Below, in pieces: positions 1-7,495 of a stretch of DNA of 21,837 nt. Numbering within the stretch: position 1 is the first letter of the stretch; every line of letters starts with the position of its first letter. The DNA is taken from assembly GCA_025449435.1 (NCBI GenBank), contig JANWJO010000029.1, positions 1 through 21,837 on the forward strand, given 5' to 3'. The position numbers were made by a program, and so were the translations under genes. Under the pieces are notes generated by a model. The model saw only the letters and a program-made list of their open reading frames with translations, had not been told where the DNA came from and made no database searches. Source of the DNA: Chloroflexota bacterium (GTDB lineage Bacteria > Chloroflexota > UBA4733).

Positions 1-479
1 GGGAGCGGCGTACGCGAGTGCAGGTACTCCAGAATGGTGCAGATCTGCATGCCGATTCCGGTCACCTGCGGGGCGGTGAGAGGGCCCTTGTTGGCATGCA
101 CAAACTTGGCCAGGTCATCGCCGGCGATGAGCTCCATGACCAGGTAGGAGTTGTCGTTCTCGTCGAAGAAGTCGGCAACGTCGGGCAGGCCGTCGTTATG
201 CAGAATGGTCAGCGCGTGTGCTTCTTGCCTGAACTGACTTTTGGCCTTCTGGGCGGCTGGGGAGGCTGCAGGGGTGGCTGGGGCGGCGCTCGTTTCCTGC
301 TCGGACTGACGTTTGGCCCTCTCGGCAATTTCGGCTTCCGGCTGAATCAACTCTTTGATCGCCCACCGCTTCTCAGGAAGCCGCAGATCCGACGCTGCAA
401 ACACGCTGCCTTGTCCGCCCGAGCCGAGCCGCTCCTGGCACACGTAGCGGCCCTGCAGAACATCACCGGGCTTAAGCAT
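1..479 (-). CDS. Serine/threonine protein kinase, N-terminal part (runs off left edge)
   Basis: The 159 visible residues are the N-lobe of a Hanks-type Ser/Thr kinase, which would phosphorylate proteins in the cytoplasm. The Gly-rich loop LGSGGQGSVF is at residues 18-27, the ATP-binding lysine is K42 in WAIKEL, the helix C glutamate is probably E87 in FRQEAH, and the hinge is near YLVMELI (112-118). The catalytic loop lies beyond the window. An Ala/Pro/Gln/Lys-rich insert of roughly 30 residues (about 50-80) separates beta-3 from helix C, which is longer than usual. The ATG at 479 follows a GAGG about 9 bases upstream. It lies 28 bases downstream of the FHA-containing ABC exporter on the same strand, so the two are probably co-transcribed and the kinase may act on or bind that exporter (inference). 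The fold assignment is secure; the substrate is unknown. Confidence 0.92.
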   Translation of the reverse strand, partial: MLKPGDVLQGRYVCQERLGSGGQGSVFAASDLRLPEKRWAIKELIQPEAEIAERAKRQSEQETSAAPATPAASPAAQKAKSQFRQEAHALTILHNDGLPDVADFFDENDNSYLVMELIAGDDLAKFVHANKGPLTAPQVTGIGMQICTILEYLHSRTPL

Positions 480-507
480 TGGTTACGACCTCTTCAGAAC
501 AGCCATA

Positions 508-2847
508 TCACATGAGCTGTCCGTCGTGACGCTTCAGGAACACTGCACTGGCAGTGGCGAACACCGCGCCGACAAACAAGATGATACCCCAGCGGCTTAA
601 CAGAAACGGAGCGCTGTGGGTGAATTCACTCGCACTCAAGCCGAACAGCGCATCTGGCGACGCAGCCAGGTTGATCGTCGTGCCAAGCGCTTCAAACGAC
701 CAGTGGCTAATCGTCAGCGCTGCGATATAGCTCGCGGCACCAGTGAGTTCCGACACGACGAAGATGATCTGGGGAATCAAGACGTATGGGATCAGCGCAC
801 TCGCACGGTCGGCATTTTGGAACAGCGTAGAGATCATCAAGCCCATCGCTAGGCCAGCAGCGGCCGTGAGCAACAGCGTGACGAATAACTCAATGCCGCC
901 AGGCAGCAGCACACCACGACTCGGTAAGTCGGTGCGCAGCGCGAGGCCACCGAGCAGGATAAACGCTTGCATGGTACAGAGGGCGCCCAGCACAATGTAT
1001 TTGGACGTGAGATACGGCAGGAGCCCGAGCCCCACCATGCGCTCCCGGCGGTATACGGGAAGTTCCTTGACGATCTCGCGCGCCGAATTCATGGCGCCCA
1101 GCCAGATCATGCTGCAGCTCAGGATTACCATGAGGTCGCGGGCCTGGAACAAGTCCGGCAACGTGGTGAGGCCGTGCCGTTTAGCGATGAGGCCGGCGAG
1201 CACCGCAAGAATTGGCGCCTGCAGCAACAACAGCGTCAAGTTGCGCGTGTCACGCGTGAGGGTCTCGGCGTAGCGCTGGATGAGGATGCCCGTTTGCCGC
1301 ATGACGTTGTTAGGCGGATGGGGCGCCGCCTCGAGCGTAGCTGTTACGGGGCTATGCCTATCGGAGAGTTCAGGTACGGACCCCGGCTCTGGGCTGCGGG
1401 CACGGACATACCTGTCGTAACCCTCGGACGCCTTGAACTTCTCGGCGAGGTCTTCGCCGCTCTTGGCATCTTCCAACCGGCGATACATGCCGGCGTACTC
1501 CGTACAGTCGAAGTGCGTGAGCGCCAGTTTCGGTGGGCCAAAGTAGGCAAGGTAACCGCCGCGCGCCATCACGGCCACATGGTCGCATAACTCGATGCTC
1601 TGCGTGGCATGGGTCACAAGTGACACCGTGCGACCTTCATCGGCCATCTGGCGGAGCAACTCCATCACCCGTCGCTCATACCCAGGGTCTAAACCCGAAG
1701 TCGGCTCGTCGAGAAAAAACAAGCTCGGTCGCGTGAGCAATTCCACGCCGATGCTCACCCGCTTGATCTGACCGCCACTCAGTTGGTTGACCATCACGTT
1801 CTTGCGCTCGGTGAGGCCCACCTCGTCGAGCACTTCGGACACCCGTTCCTCGCGTTCCTGCACGCTGGTGTCGGGCGGCATCCGTAACGCCGCCGCATAG
1901 TTGAGCGCGTGGCTGGCTGGCAGGTCGCGATGGACGACGTCGGATTGGGGCACGTAACCGACCATTAGCCGCATGGATGCGAACTCGTGGTAGTAGTTGC
2001 GACCATTGAGCAACACGGTTCCCGTGGTGGCCGGACGAAAGCCGTTGAGCGCATCCATGAGCGTCGACTTGCCGGCGCCGCTGGTGCCAACGATGGCGAT
2101 CATTTCCTTGGGTAGGACGCTCAGTGTCACGTCGTGTAAGATGGTGACGTTATGGCCAACGACGCGCGTGAGGTTAAGCGCGTCGATGCGCGCGTGCGAC
2201 GTCTGGTCATAGGTGACCAAACGTTCACCGTCAAACTCAAACTCAAAACTGGCGATGCGGATGCGGTCGCCTGGCTTAAGTGGCCGCGGCGAGGTGACAC
2301 GCTGTCCATCGAGGAACGTACCGTTGGTGCTATGGTCGCGCAGCATCGCACCAGTTGGTCGGAATTCGATAGTGGCGTGGTGGCGTGACACCTGAGGATG
2401 AGCAAGGACCACGTCGTTGCCCGTCACGCGTCCGATGGCAATGGACCAGCTTGCACTGCCCAGTTGCAACGTGCCCGACAGCACGCCGGACATTGGGTGG
2501 ACGGTTGGCGGAGAGTCAACGGCCGGAGCACCCGGTGTACCATCGGGTGCGAACCGTAGCCGCACTACTTGCTGTCTGGATGGGTCCCAAATCTCGACGA
2601 TCACACCAGCTGTCAGGGGCGCCTCGCCGACCGCCTGGCCATTGAGCAATAGACCGTTGGTCGACCCCTGGTCCTCGAGCACCGGCACGCCGTCTCGCCA
2701 GATGAGCTTCGCATGCTGGCGGGAAACATATGGTTCGTCGATCACAATGTCGTTGGTCGTTGCCCGGCCCAGTGTCACCGGCCGGTTTTCCAGCGCGATG
2801 CGCCGGACGTCGTTGTTCTCTTCGATGACCAGCCAGCCAACTGGCAC
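508..2847 (-). CDS. FHA-FHA-ABC exporter (ABCG-type half-transporter with two FHA domains)
   Basis: This 779-residue protein joins two phosphothreonine-reading FHA domains to an ABC2-type exporter. FHA1 (about 6-100) has GR at 27-28, SRQH at 42-45 and STNG at 62-65. FHA2 (about 125-210) has GR at 139-140, SRHH at 154-157 and STNG at 173-176. The ATPase follows: Walker A GTSGAGKST (254-262), signature LSGGQ (356-360), Walker B LFFLDE (377-381) and switch H413. About six membrane segments fill 535-772. The order ATPase then membrane domain is that of the ABCG/White family; the transported substrate cannot be read. The frame is open up to 3288, but FHA homology begins just after the GTG at 2847, which I take as start; TTG at 2859 is an alternative. 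The upstream extension overlaps the promoter region and the divergent gene. A Ser/Thr kinase gene follows directly, suggesting control by phosphorylation. Confidence 0.9.
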   Translation of the reverse strand: MPVGWLVIEENNDVRRIALENRPVTLGRATTNDIVIDEPYVSRQHAKLIWRDGVPVLEDQGSTNGLLLNGQAVGEAPLTAGVIVEIWDPSRQQVVRLRFAPDGTPGAPAVDSPPTVHPMSGVLSGTLQLGSASWSIAIGRVTGNDVVLAHPQVSRHHATIEFRPTGAMLRDHSTNGTFLDGQRVTSPRPLKPGDRIRIASFEFEFDGERLVTYDQTSHARIDALNLTRVVGHNVTILHDVTLSVLPKEMIAIVGTSGAGKSTLMDALNGFRPATTGTVLLNGRNYYHEFASMRLMVGYVPQSDVVHRDLPASHALNYAAALRMPPDTSVQEREERVSEVLDEVGLTERKNVMVNQLSGGQIKRVSIGVELLTRPSLFFLDEPTSGLDPGYERRVMELLRQMADEGRTVSLVTHATQSIELCDHVAVMARGGYLAYFGPPKLALTHFDCTEYAGMYRRLEDAKSGEDLAEKFKASEGYDRYVRARSPEPGSVPELSDRHSPVTATLEAAPHPPNNVMRQTGILIQRYAETLTRDTRNLTLLLLQAPILAVLAGLIAKRHGLTTLPDLFQARDLMVILSCSMIWLGAMNSAREIVKELPVYRRERMVGLGLLPYLTSKYIVLGALCTMQAFILLGGLALRTDLPSRGVLLPGGIELFVTLLLTAAAGLAMGLMISTLFQNADRASALIPYVLIPQIIFVVSELTGAASYIAALTISHWSFEALGTTINLAASPDALFGLSASEFTHSAPFLLSRWGIILFVGAVFATASAVFLKRHDGQLM

Positions 2848-2959
2848 TATGCGCCCCAATTCATCGATACAGCTCGAGGACGTGTATTGCGCAACACTAG
2901 ACAGAGCGAGGGCACATCCGGCACTACCACGCCTGACGTGCGACTGGCGATCCGCGACG

Positions 2960-2968
2960 ATTCTAGCA
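2960..2968 (-). promoter_or_regulatory. Candidate extended -10 promoter element for the FHA-ABC gene
   Basis: On the minus strand the sequence reads TGC-TAGAAT, a good match to an extended -10 box (TGn plus TATAAT-like hexamer). There is no convincing -35 hexamer, which is common for extended -10 promoters. Transcription would begin near 2953, leaving a leader of about 105 bases before the GTG at 2847. Assigned by eye only. Confidence 0.4.
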
Positions 2969-2979
2969 CAAGTGGGTGA

Positions 2980-2999
2980 CCCCTTCCGGATGGAAGGGG
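2980..2999. repeat. Perfect 8-bp inverted repeat in the divergent promoter region
   Basis: CCCCTTCC (2980-2987) and GGAAGGGG (2992-2999) are exact inverted copies separated by GGAT. The element lies where the -35 region of the minus-strand candidate promoter would be, and about 110 bases upstream of the DUF4012 start. It could be an operator shared by both directions or a short hairpin. No T-run follows on either strand, so a classical terminator is unlikely. Confidence 0.5.
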
Positions 3000-3054
3000 C
3001 AGGGTAGTCGCAGGTCGGAGACCTTGTGTCACGGGCAGTCCGGCAAACCAGCAG

Positions 3055-3083
3055 GCGACAAGGAAAGCCCGAAGCGGTATGGT
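3055..3083 (+). promoter_or_regulatory. Candidate promoter for the DUF4012 gene
   Basis: GCGACA (3055-3060; matches the last four bases of TTGACA) is followed after exactly 17 bases by TATGGT (3078-3083; four of six matches to TATAAT). Transcription would start near 3090, leaving about 23 bases of leader that contain the strong AAGGAGG at 3101-3107. The match is moderate and was made by eye. Confidence 0.35.
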
Positions 3084-3112
3084 GTGCCGCAAGCGCGCTC
3101 AAGGAGGTGTAT

Positions 3113-5092
3113 GTGGCACGGCGGCTGGTGTTTTGGGGCGGCATTGTGCTCCTCGCCATCGAACTCGCCGGCGTGTGTGCGCTGCTCGTGAGCATTTTGA
3201 TCACCGTGCGCGCAGTTCGTACGCTGCGACAAGATGTCGCGACCGTGCGTGACACTCTGAGCGCCCTGTCCACTGCATCCAACGACAATTCCTTGGTTCA
3301 GCTCCGCGCCAAATTCGACGATGTCGATACAAACGCCACGAGCGTGGCGCAAGAAGCTCAGATGGTAGAGCCGTGGCTGGTACTGGCAAAGCGCGATGCA
3401 CGAGTGCGCCAGGAGTTTAGCCAGGCCGGTGCTTTACTCTCGGCAGCCGCAGAGGGCAGCCAGGTTGCAGTGAGCGCTATCGACATGGCGGCCCAATTCA
3501 CCGCGCCGAACGGTGCGCCTTCAGCGACCGGCCAGCTCCTGCACGGACTGCAAGCCATACAGCCCCAATTGCCGGCATTGCTGCTCGCCACCACCGACCT
3601 GTCCCGTTCGCTCGACCAGATCACCGCCGGCGTGCTGTACGGGCAGTTAGCGCCTGACCTCACCACAGCTTCCAGCGGCTTGCGCCTGGCACGCGATGGC
3701 ATTGAGCTGGCGCTCCAAGCTCCTGACCTCATTGGCGCTACCACACCCGCCAGCTATCTAGTGGTGGCGCAGAATCCGGATGACCTCCGGCCAACCGGCG
3801 GCTACATGGGGTCGTGGGGCGTGCTCACGGTGGCGAACGGCCACATCGCTAATCTGGACTACCGATCGTACGACCAGTGGGAGAGTTTCAATGACGCATC
3901 GCGGGTGTTCCCCGCCCAAACCCAGCCGGTCCAGCGCTACTTTTTCTTCTGCTGCATGGCCATGCAGGACGCGAACTGGTATCCCGACTACCCCACCACA
4001 GCGCTGGTGCTCGAACAGTTTTCACAGGCTGACCAGCCGAGGCCACTGAGCGGGGTCATCGCGTTCGATCCGGCGGTTATTCAGGCGCTGCTCCAGGCGA
4101 CAGGGCCAGTGACGTTGACCGACCCAGCCGTCACCGTTACCGCGGACAACGTGGTGGACCTGGCGAACCGCTATGAAGGCCGCGGCGAGAACGTGTCAGC
4201 GGCGGACCTGTTGGTGGGCAAGCGCTTTCTGGTCGAAGTCGCCCAGGTGTTGATTGGGCGCTTTTCCGGGTCGCAGCAATTCTCCCTCGTCTCCCTGGCC
4301 AGAGGGTTGTTCCCAGCGCTGCAGCACAAGGACCTCATAGTCGCTCTCAACGCCGGTGTCGCATCGAGTGCGGTGCATGACCTGGGCTGGGATGGCGCAC
4401 AACTCACACCCAGTGGCGATTACGTGATGCTGGACGATATGAGCTTTAGCGACAACAAAGTCGATAGCTCCGTGACGCGATCGTTCACCGACAACGTGCA
4501 ATTGAGGCAAGATGGCAGTGCCGATGTGGACCTGACCATCCAGTGGCGGAATGCGTATCCGTCGCCTACGCAGGCAGGCGCTGGCACGGGTGCGGTGATT
4601 ACCCCTACCACGGCCATGCGCAACTTCTTCCGCTTGTACCTGCCGCCGGACGCCACCATCGCCGCCATCAATGGCGTGGATGAGCTGTGGCCAGCAGGCT
4701 CCGAAGCCGGACATCAGGTCGTTCAAGGGTTCCTGATCGTGCCCCAGGCGGGTAGCCATACGATCACCGTCCGCTACCACGTGCCATCAGTGATGGTGGC
4801 TAAGCGCAGCGGAGCCACCTACACCTTGCTCGTGCAGACACAGCCAGGAATTCCCCCATCCAGCTTCCGGCTGCACGTCTCGTCGCCCGACGGGGAAGTG
4901 CTCATCCAGGACAGCCAAACGCTCACCGGTGATCATAATTGGAGTGTCCTCGTCGCTGGCGCCGGCACACCGCCTGCGCCGCCACCTTTGCCGTGGGATC
5001 GTTCGTGCCAGGCACTCAGCTTGGTGGCTGGTCTGCGTGGTCCCTTCTCGACGGGCCCCGTGACCGTGCCGCCATCGTGCCAGCCACAGTAA
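3113..5092 (+). CDS. Membrane-anchored DUF4012 protein
   Basis: This 659-residue protein carries one N-terminal membrane segment (about 5-32), then a coiled or helical stretch, then the DUF4012 domain. The domain hallmark is the stretch from about residue 209: ASYLVVAQNPDDLRPTGGYM, followed by GSWG. The bulk of the protein should sit outside the membrane. The C-terminus becomes Pro-rich (PAPPPLP) and ends soon after. The start is GTG at 3113 because AAGGAGG lies five bases upstream; a longer frame from 3026 has no comparable ribosome site. DUF4012 proteins have no established biochemical function; they are often found near cell-surface polysaccharide genes, but no such genes are visible here. 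A Cys pair (CC) in the FFFCCMAMQ segment near residue 280 is notable. It is divergent from the FHA exporter and convergent with the enolase-family gene. Confidence 0.85.
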   Translation: MARRLVFWGGIVLLAIELAGVCALLVSILITVRAVRTLRQDVATVRDTLSALSTASNDNSLVQLRAKFDDVDTNATSVAQEAQMVEPWLVLAKRDARVRQEFSQAGALLSAAAEGSQVAVSAIDMAAQFTAPNGAPSATGQLLHGLQAIQPQLPALLLATTDLSRSLDQITAGVLYGQLAPDLTTASSGLRLARDGIELALQAPDLIGATTPASYLVVAQNPDDLRPTGGYMGSWGVLTVANGHIANLDYRSYDQWESFNDASRVFPAQTQPVQRYFFFCCMAMQDANWYPDYPTTALVLEQFSQADQPRPLSGVIAFDPAVIQALLQATGPVTLTDPAVTVTADNVVDLANRYEGRGENVSAADLLVGKRFLVEVAQVLIGRFSGSQQFSLVSLARGLFPALQHKDLIVALNAGVASSAVHDLGWDGAQLTPSGDYVMLDDMSFSDNKVDSSVTRSFTDNVQLRQDGSADVDLTIQWRNAYPSPTQAGAGTGAVITPTTAMRNFFRLYLPPDATIAAINGVDELWPAGSEAGHQVVQGFLIVPQAGSHTITVRYHVPSVMVAKRSGATYTLLVQTQPGIPPSSFRLHVSSPDGEVLIQDSQTLTGDHNWSVLVAGAGTPPAPPPLPWDRSCQALSLVAGLRGPFSTGPVTVPPSCQPQ

Positions 5093-5098
5093 ATGTGG
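5084..5098. terminator. Weak hairpin at a convergent gene end
   Basis: CCACA (5084-5088) and TGTGG (5094-5098) form a 5-bp stem with a 5-base loop spanning the DUF4012 stop codon. Only 14 bases separate this gene from the convergent enolase-family gene. There is no T-run, so termination here is only a possibility. Confidence 0.2.
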
Positions 5099-5106
5099 AT
5101 GGGAGG

Positions 5107-6225
5107 CTAGGCGCGATACCGGGCAATTTTCTCTTCGTCCAGTTCGACACCCAGCCCCGGCCCCTGTGGCACCTTCACCCGGCCGTCGCTGCCAACGCGC
5201 AGCGGTTCCTTGAGCATCCACTGGAAGATGTCGCTGGTCATACAAGGCGGGTCGTGCCACATCTCGAGGTAGGACGCGTTGGGTACGGCAGCGCACAGGT
5301 GCAGGTGTGCGGCCAAACCCACGCCACCGCCGCCGTGATGGGGTGCTATGAGCTTGTGATGCAGTTCAGCCAGCGCTGCCACCTTGCGCAACTGGCCGAT
5401 ACCTTCGCTCACCAGGGCTTCGGGTTGGATGATGTCGTAACAGCCGCGTTCGATGAGCCAGCGGAATTCGTGCAAGCCGACGTTATTTTCGCCACCTGCG
5501 ATGAGGATGTCCGCCTTGTCACATAAGCGAGTGAGGCCATCGAGGTTATACCGGTTGAGTGGCTCCTCGAGCCAGTACACGCCGAGGCGCTCGAGTTCGC
5601 GTGCGGTCTGGAGCGCCCGCTGCTCGGTCCACACCGGGCCGGGTTCGGTGTGGGCCGTACCCGGCTGTTGCGCCTGATTGGCATCCGCAAGCACGACGAG
5701 GCTGTCGCCGGCGCTCCGGCGCACCGCTTCAACTTGGGCGATGTCCTCGGCGAACGTCCAGGCGTGCAAGCGCAGTTTGACGGCAAGGAAGCCGGCTTCC
5801 CTGGCCCGCAAGACGTCGTTGGCGCGTTGGTCAGGCGTACGGAGCTCGATGAAGCTCGCGTAGGCCGGCACACTGTCGGCGTACCCACCCCACAGCTTGT
5901 ACAGCGGCTGGCCACAAGCTTTGCCAATGATGTCCCACAGCGCGATCTCGACGCCGTAACAGCCGCGTGCCATGCGCAGTGTGGCGGCGTGTTGCTCCAT
6001 AAGGAACGGGTCTTTGCCGATGAGTTGCGGCTTGACCCAAGCGTTGAGCGCATTGGACGGTGCGTAACCCGGTGCGCCGATGCCGGTGATACCCACATCG
6101 GTGTGTACCTTCACGACAGCGCCAGCAAAGCGAGGGGACACGTTGCCGGGCGCCCACGCCGGCCGGTAAGGCGCAGGCAACGGGTAACCCTCGGTGACGA
6201 TGGTTTCAATGTCGGTGATGCGCAC
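5107..6225 (-). CDS. Mandelate racemase/muconate lactonizing enzyme family protein (probable sugar-acid dehydratase)
   Basis: The 372-residue length and motif order fit the enolase superfamily, MR subgroup, which abstracts the proton alpha to a carboxylate using Mg2+. Visible motifs: IALWDIIGKACGQPLYKLWGG near 94-114, KLR (150-152) in place of the usual KxK, metal ligand D181 in ADAN, WLEEP (218-222), E246 in AGGE, and the His pair H296-H297 in APHHGG. At QPEA (267-270) a Glu stands where the Asp of the catalytic His-Asp dyad normally lies. The GTG at 6225 follows a strong GAGGAGG; the frame continues to 6279 but without homology. It lies 89 bases downstream of a polyol-type dehydrogenase on the same strand, so the pair probably degrades a sugar acid or polyol. 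The exact substrate cannot be told. Confidence 0.88.
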   Translation of the reverse strand: MRITDIETIVTEGYPLPAPYRPAWAPGNVSPRFAGAVVKVHTDVGITGIGAPGYAPSNALNAWVKPQLIGKDPFLMEQHAATLRMARGCYGVEIALWDIIGKACGQPLYKLWGGYADSVPAYASFIELRTPDQRANDVLRAREAGFLAVKLRLHAWTFAEDIAQVEAVRRSAGDSLVVLADANQAQQPGTAHTEPGPVWTEQRALQTARELERLGVYWLEEPLNRYNLDGLTRLCDKADILIAGGENNVGLHEFRWLIERGCYDIIQPEALVSEGIGQLRKVAALAELHHKLIAPHHGGGGVGLAAHLHLCAAVPNASYLEMWHDPPCMTSDIFQWMLKEPLRVGSDGRVKVPQGPGLGVELDEEKIARYRA

Positions 6226-6314
6226 GGTTCGCCTCCTCAGACAACGCCGTAGGTCCCGGCCGCTCAGGCCACCCGGCAAGCGGGATGGTAGCGCACAATG
6301 CCTAGCCTGGTGCC

Positions 6315-7325
6315 TTAGGTGGGCGTGATGACGACCTTGACGGTGTGTTCGGCGCCGCTGTCCAACAACGTGATCGCCTGCTCTGCTTCCTGCAGCGCAA
6401 AGCGATGCGTGATCATGGCGTCTGCATCAATGACGCCCGCTTGCAGCAATCGGAGCACTGGCGGAAATGCACCAGTGCTGTTACGCGAGCCAAACACCTC
6501 AGCTTCTTTGCGCATCAGGGTGACGGTATCGAAGTCCACCGGCCCCTTGTTCCAGCCCACCAGCACGATGCGACCGGTATACGCAAGAAACTCGGTGGTC
6601 GCTCGCGTGCAACTGGCGTTGCCCGTGGCCTCGAATACCACCGATGCCAGCTCGCCGCCAGTAGCCCTAGCTAGGGCAGCTACTTGCTCGAGGCGATCGC
6701 CGCGTAGCGGGTGTGCCCCCACTGTGCTTGCGGTCGCCAGCCGCCGCTCGTCGATATCGATGACGTACACCTGGCAACCACGCGCCCGCAGCAGGATCTG
6801 GCAAATGAGCAGACCGATGGCGCCGGCGCCGATGACAACAGCGATCTGCCCCGCCTCGATGGCGCTGCGCTGCACAGCCCGGTAAGCAATAGTCGTAGGC
6901 TCCGCGAGCACAGCCACATCGTCGGGGATATCCGGTGGGACAATATACAAGCGGTTGGCGTCGACCACGCTGGTCTCGGCCAGTCCGCCGGCACGGTGCA
7001 CACCCATGACCTGCAAGTTCACACAGCAATTCTGCCGCCCCTTGCGACAGGGCGTACACGAGCCACAAGCCACCAGTGGCTCGATCACGGCACGCTGGCC
7101 GGCAAGCTCCGGCCGCGATGGCGCGTCCACTACGTCCACCAGCAACTCGTGGCCCAGGACACAGGGGTAGCTCACCAGCGGCGACGTTCCACGGTAGGCC
7201 GACAGGTCCGACCCGCAGATACCAGCTAGTCGGAGGCGGACCAGCGCCTCGCCGGGTCGCGGCGCTGCGACTGGGCGGTCGACGACGTGAACGTGGCTGG
7301 GCTGCTCCAGCACAACGTGTCGCAT
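6315..7325 (-). CDS. Zinc-dependent medium-chain dehydrogenase (polyol/sugar or threonine dehydrogenase-like)
   Basis: This 336-residue MDR-family enzyme oxidises an alcohol with NAD(P)+. The catalytic zinc ligands are C37 (GICGSD) and H59-E60 (LGHE), with E142 possibly the fourth. The structural zinc site has C87, C90, C93 and C100/C101 in the usual spaced cluster CGSCTPCRKGRQNCC. The Rossmann motif GAGAIG is at 166-171, and the acidic residue at the end of beta-2 (VYVIDID, about 187-192) points to NAD rather than NADP. The ATG at 7325 lies nine bases after AAGGAGG. It is probably the first gene of an operon with the enolase-family gene, and the two could be consecutive steps of a sugar-acid or polyol pathway (inference). 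The substrate is not assignable from sequence; galactitol-, idonate- or threonine-type dehydrogenases share these motifs. Confidence 0.9.
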   Translation of the reverse strand: MRHVVLEQPSHVHVVDRPVAAPRPGEALVRLRLAGICGSDLSAYRGTSPLVSYPCVLGHELLVDVVDAPSRPELAGQRAVIEPLVACGSCTPCRKGRQNCCVNLQVMGVHRAGGLAETSVVDANRLYIVPPDIPDDVAVLAEPTTIAYRAVQRSAIEAGQIAVVIGAGAIGLLICQILLRARGCQVYVIDIDERRLATASTVGAHPLRGDRLEQVAALARATGGELASVVFEATGNASCTRATTEFLAYTGRIVLVGWNKGPVDFDTVTLMRKEAEVFGSRNSTGAFPPVLRLLQAGVIDADAMITHRFALQEAEQAITLLDSGAEHTVKVVITPT

Positions 7326-7495
7326 GGCGCATGCCTCCTTCCGGTACGCCGCGACCGTAGCACACTCCCGCACGGTTTGCTACCAGGCGTGCGGGCCCAA
7401 CGTTTGGTGAGCAAGCGGCGCTAACCACGTGGGTCACAGTCGTTTCTCAGCAAGAAGGGCTACGATTATGGTGTAAGCGCAGCAAATCGGAGCAT
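7326..7495. promoter_or_regulatory. Divergent intergenic region with a 7-15-7 palindrome
   Basis: These 170 bases separate the dehydrogenase operon from the redox operon and must hold both promoters. CCCGCAC (7367-7373) and GTGCGGG (7389-7395) are exact inverted copies with a 15-base spacer, a spacing that suits a dimeric repressor. Possible -10-like hexamers are TACGAT at 7461-7466 on the plus strand and TACGGT inside TGCTACGGT on the minus strand; neither has a clear -35 partner. Confidence 0.4.

Noticed and set aside
743..1273. 176-codon plus-strand open frame opposite the exporter membrane domain
   Set aside because: Shadow of the FHA-ABC gene, with no ribosome site or recognisable domain.
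2848..3288. N-terminal extension of the FHA-ABC reading frame by up to 147 residues
   Set aside because: The extension has no recognisable domain, overlaps the candidate promoter and the divergent DUF4012 start, and FHA homology begins directly after the GTG at 2847.
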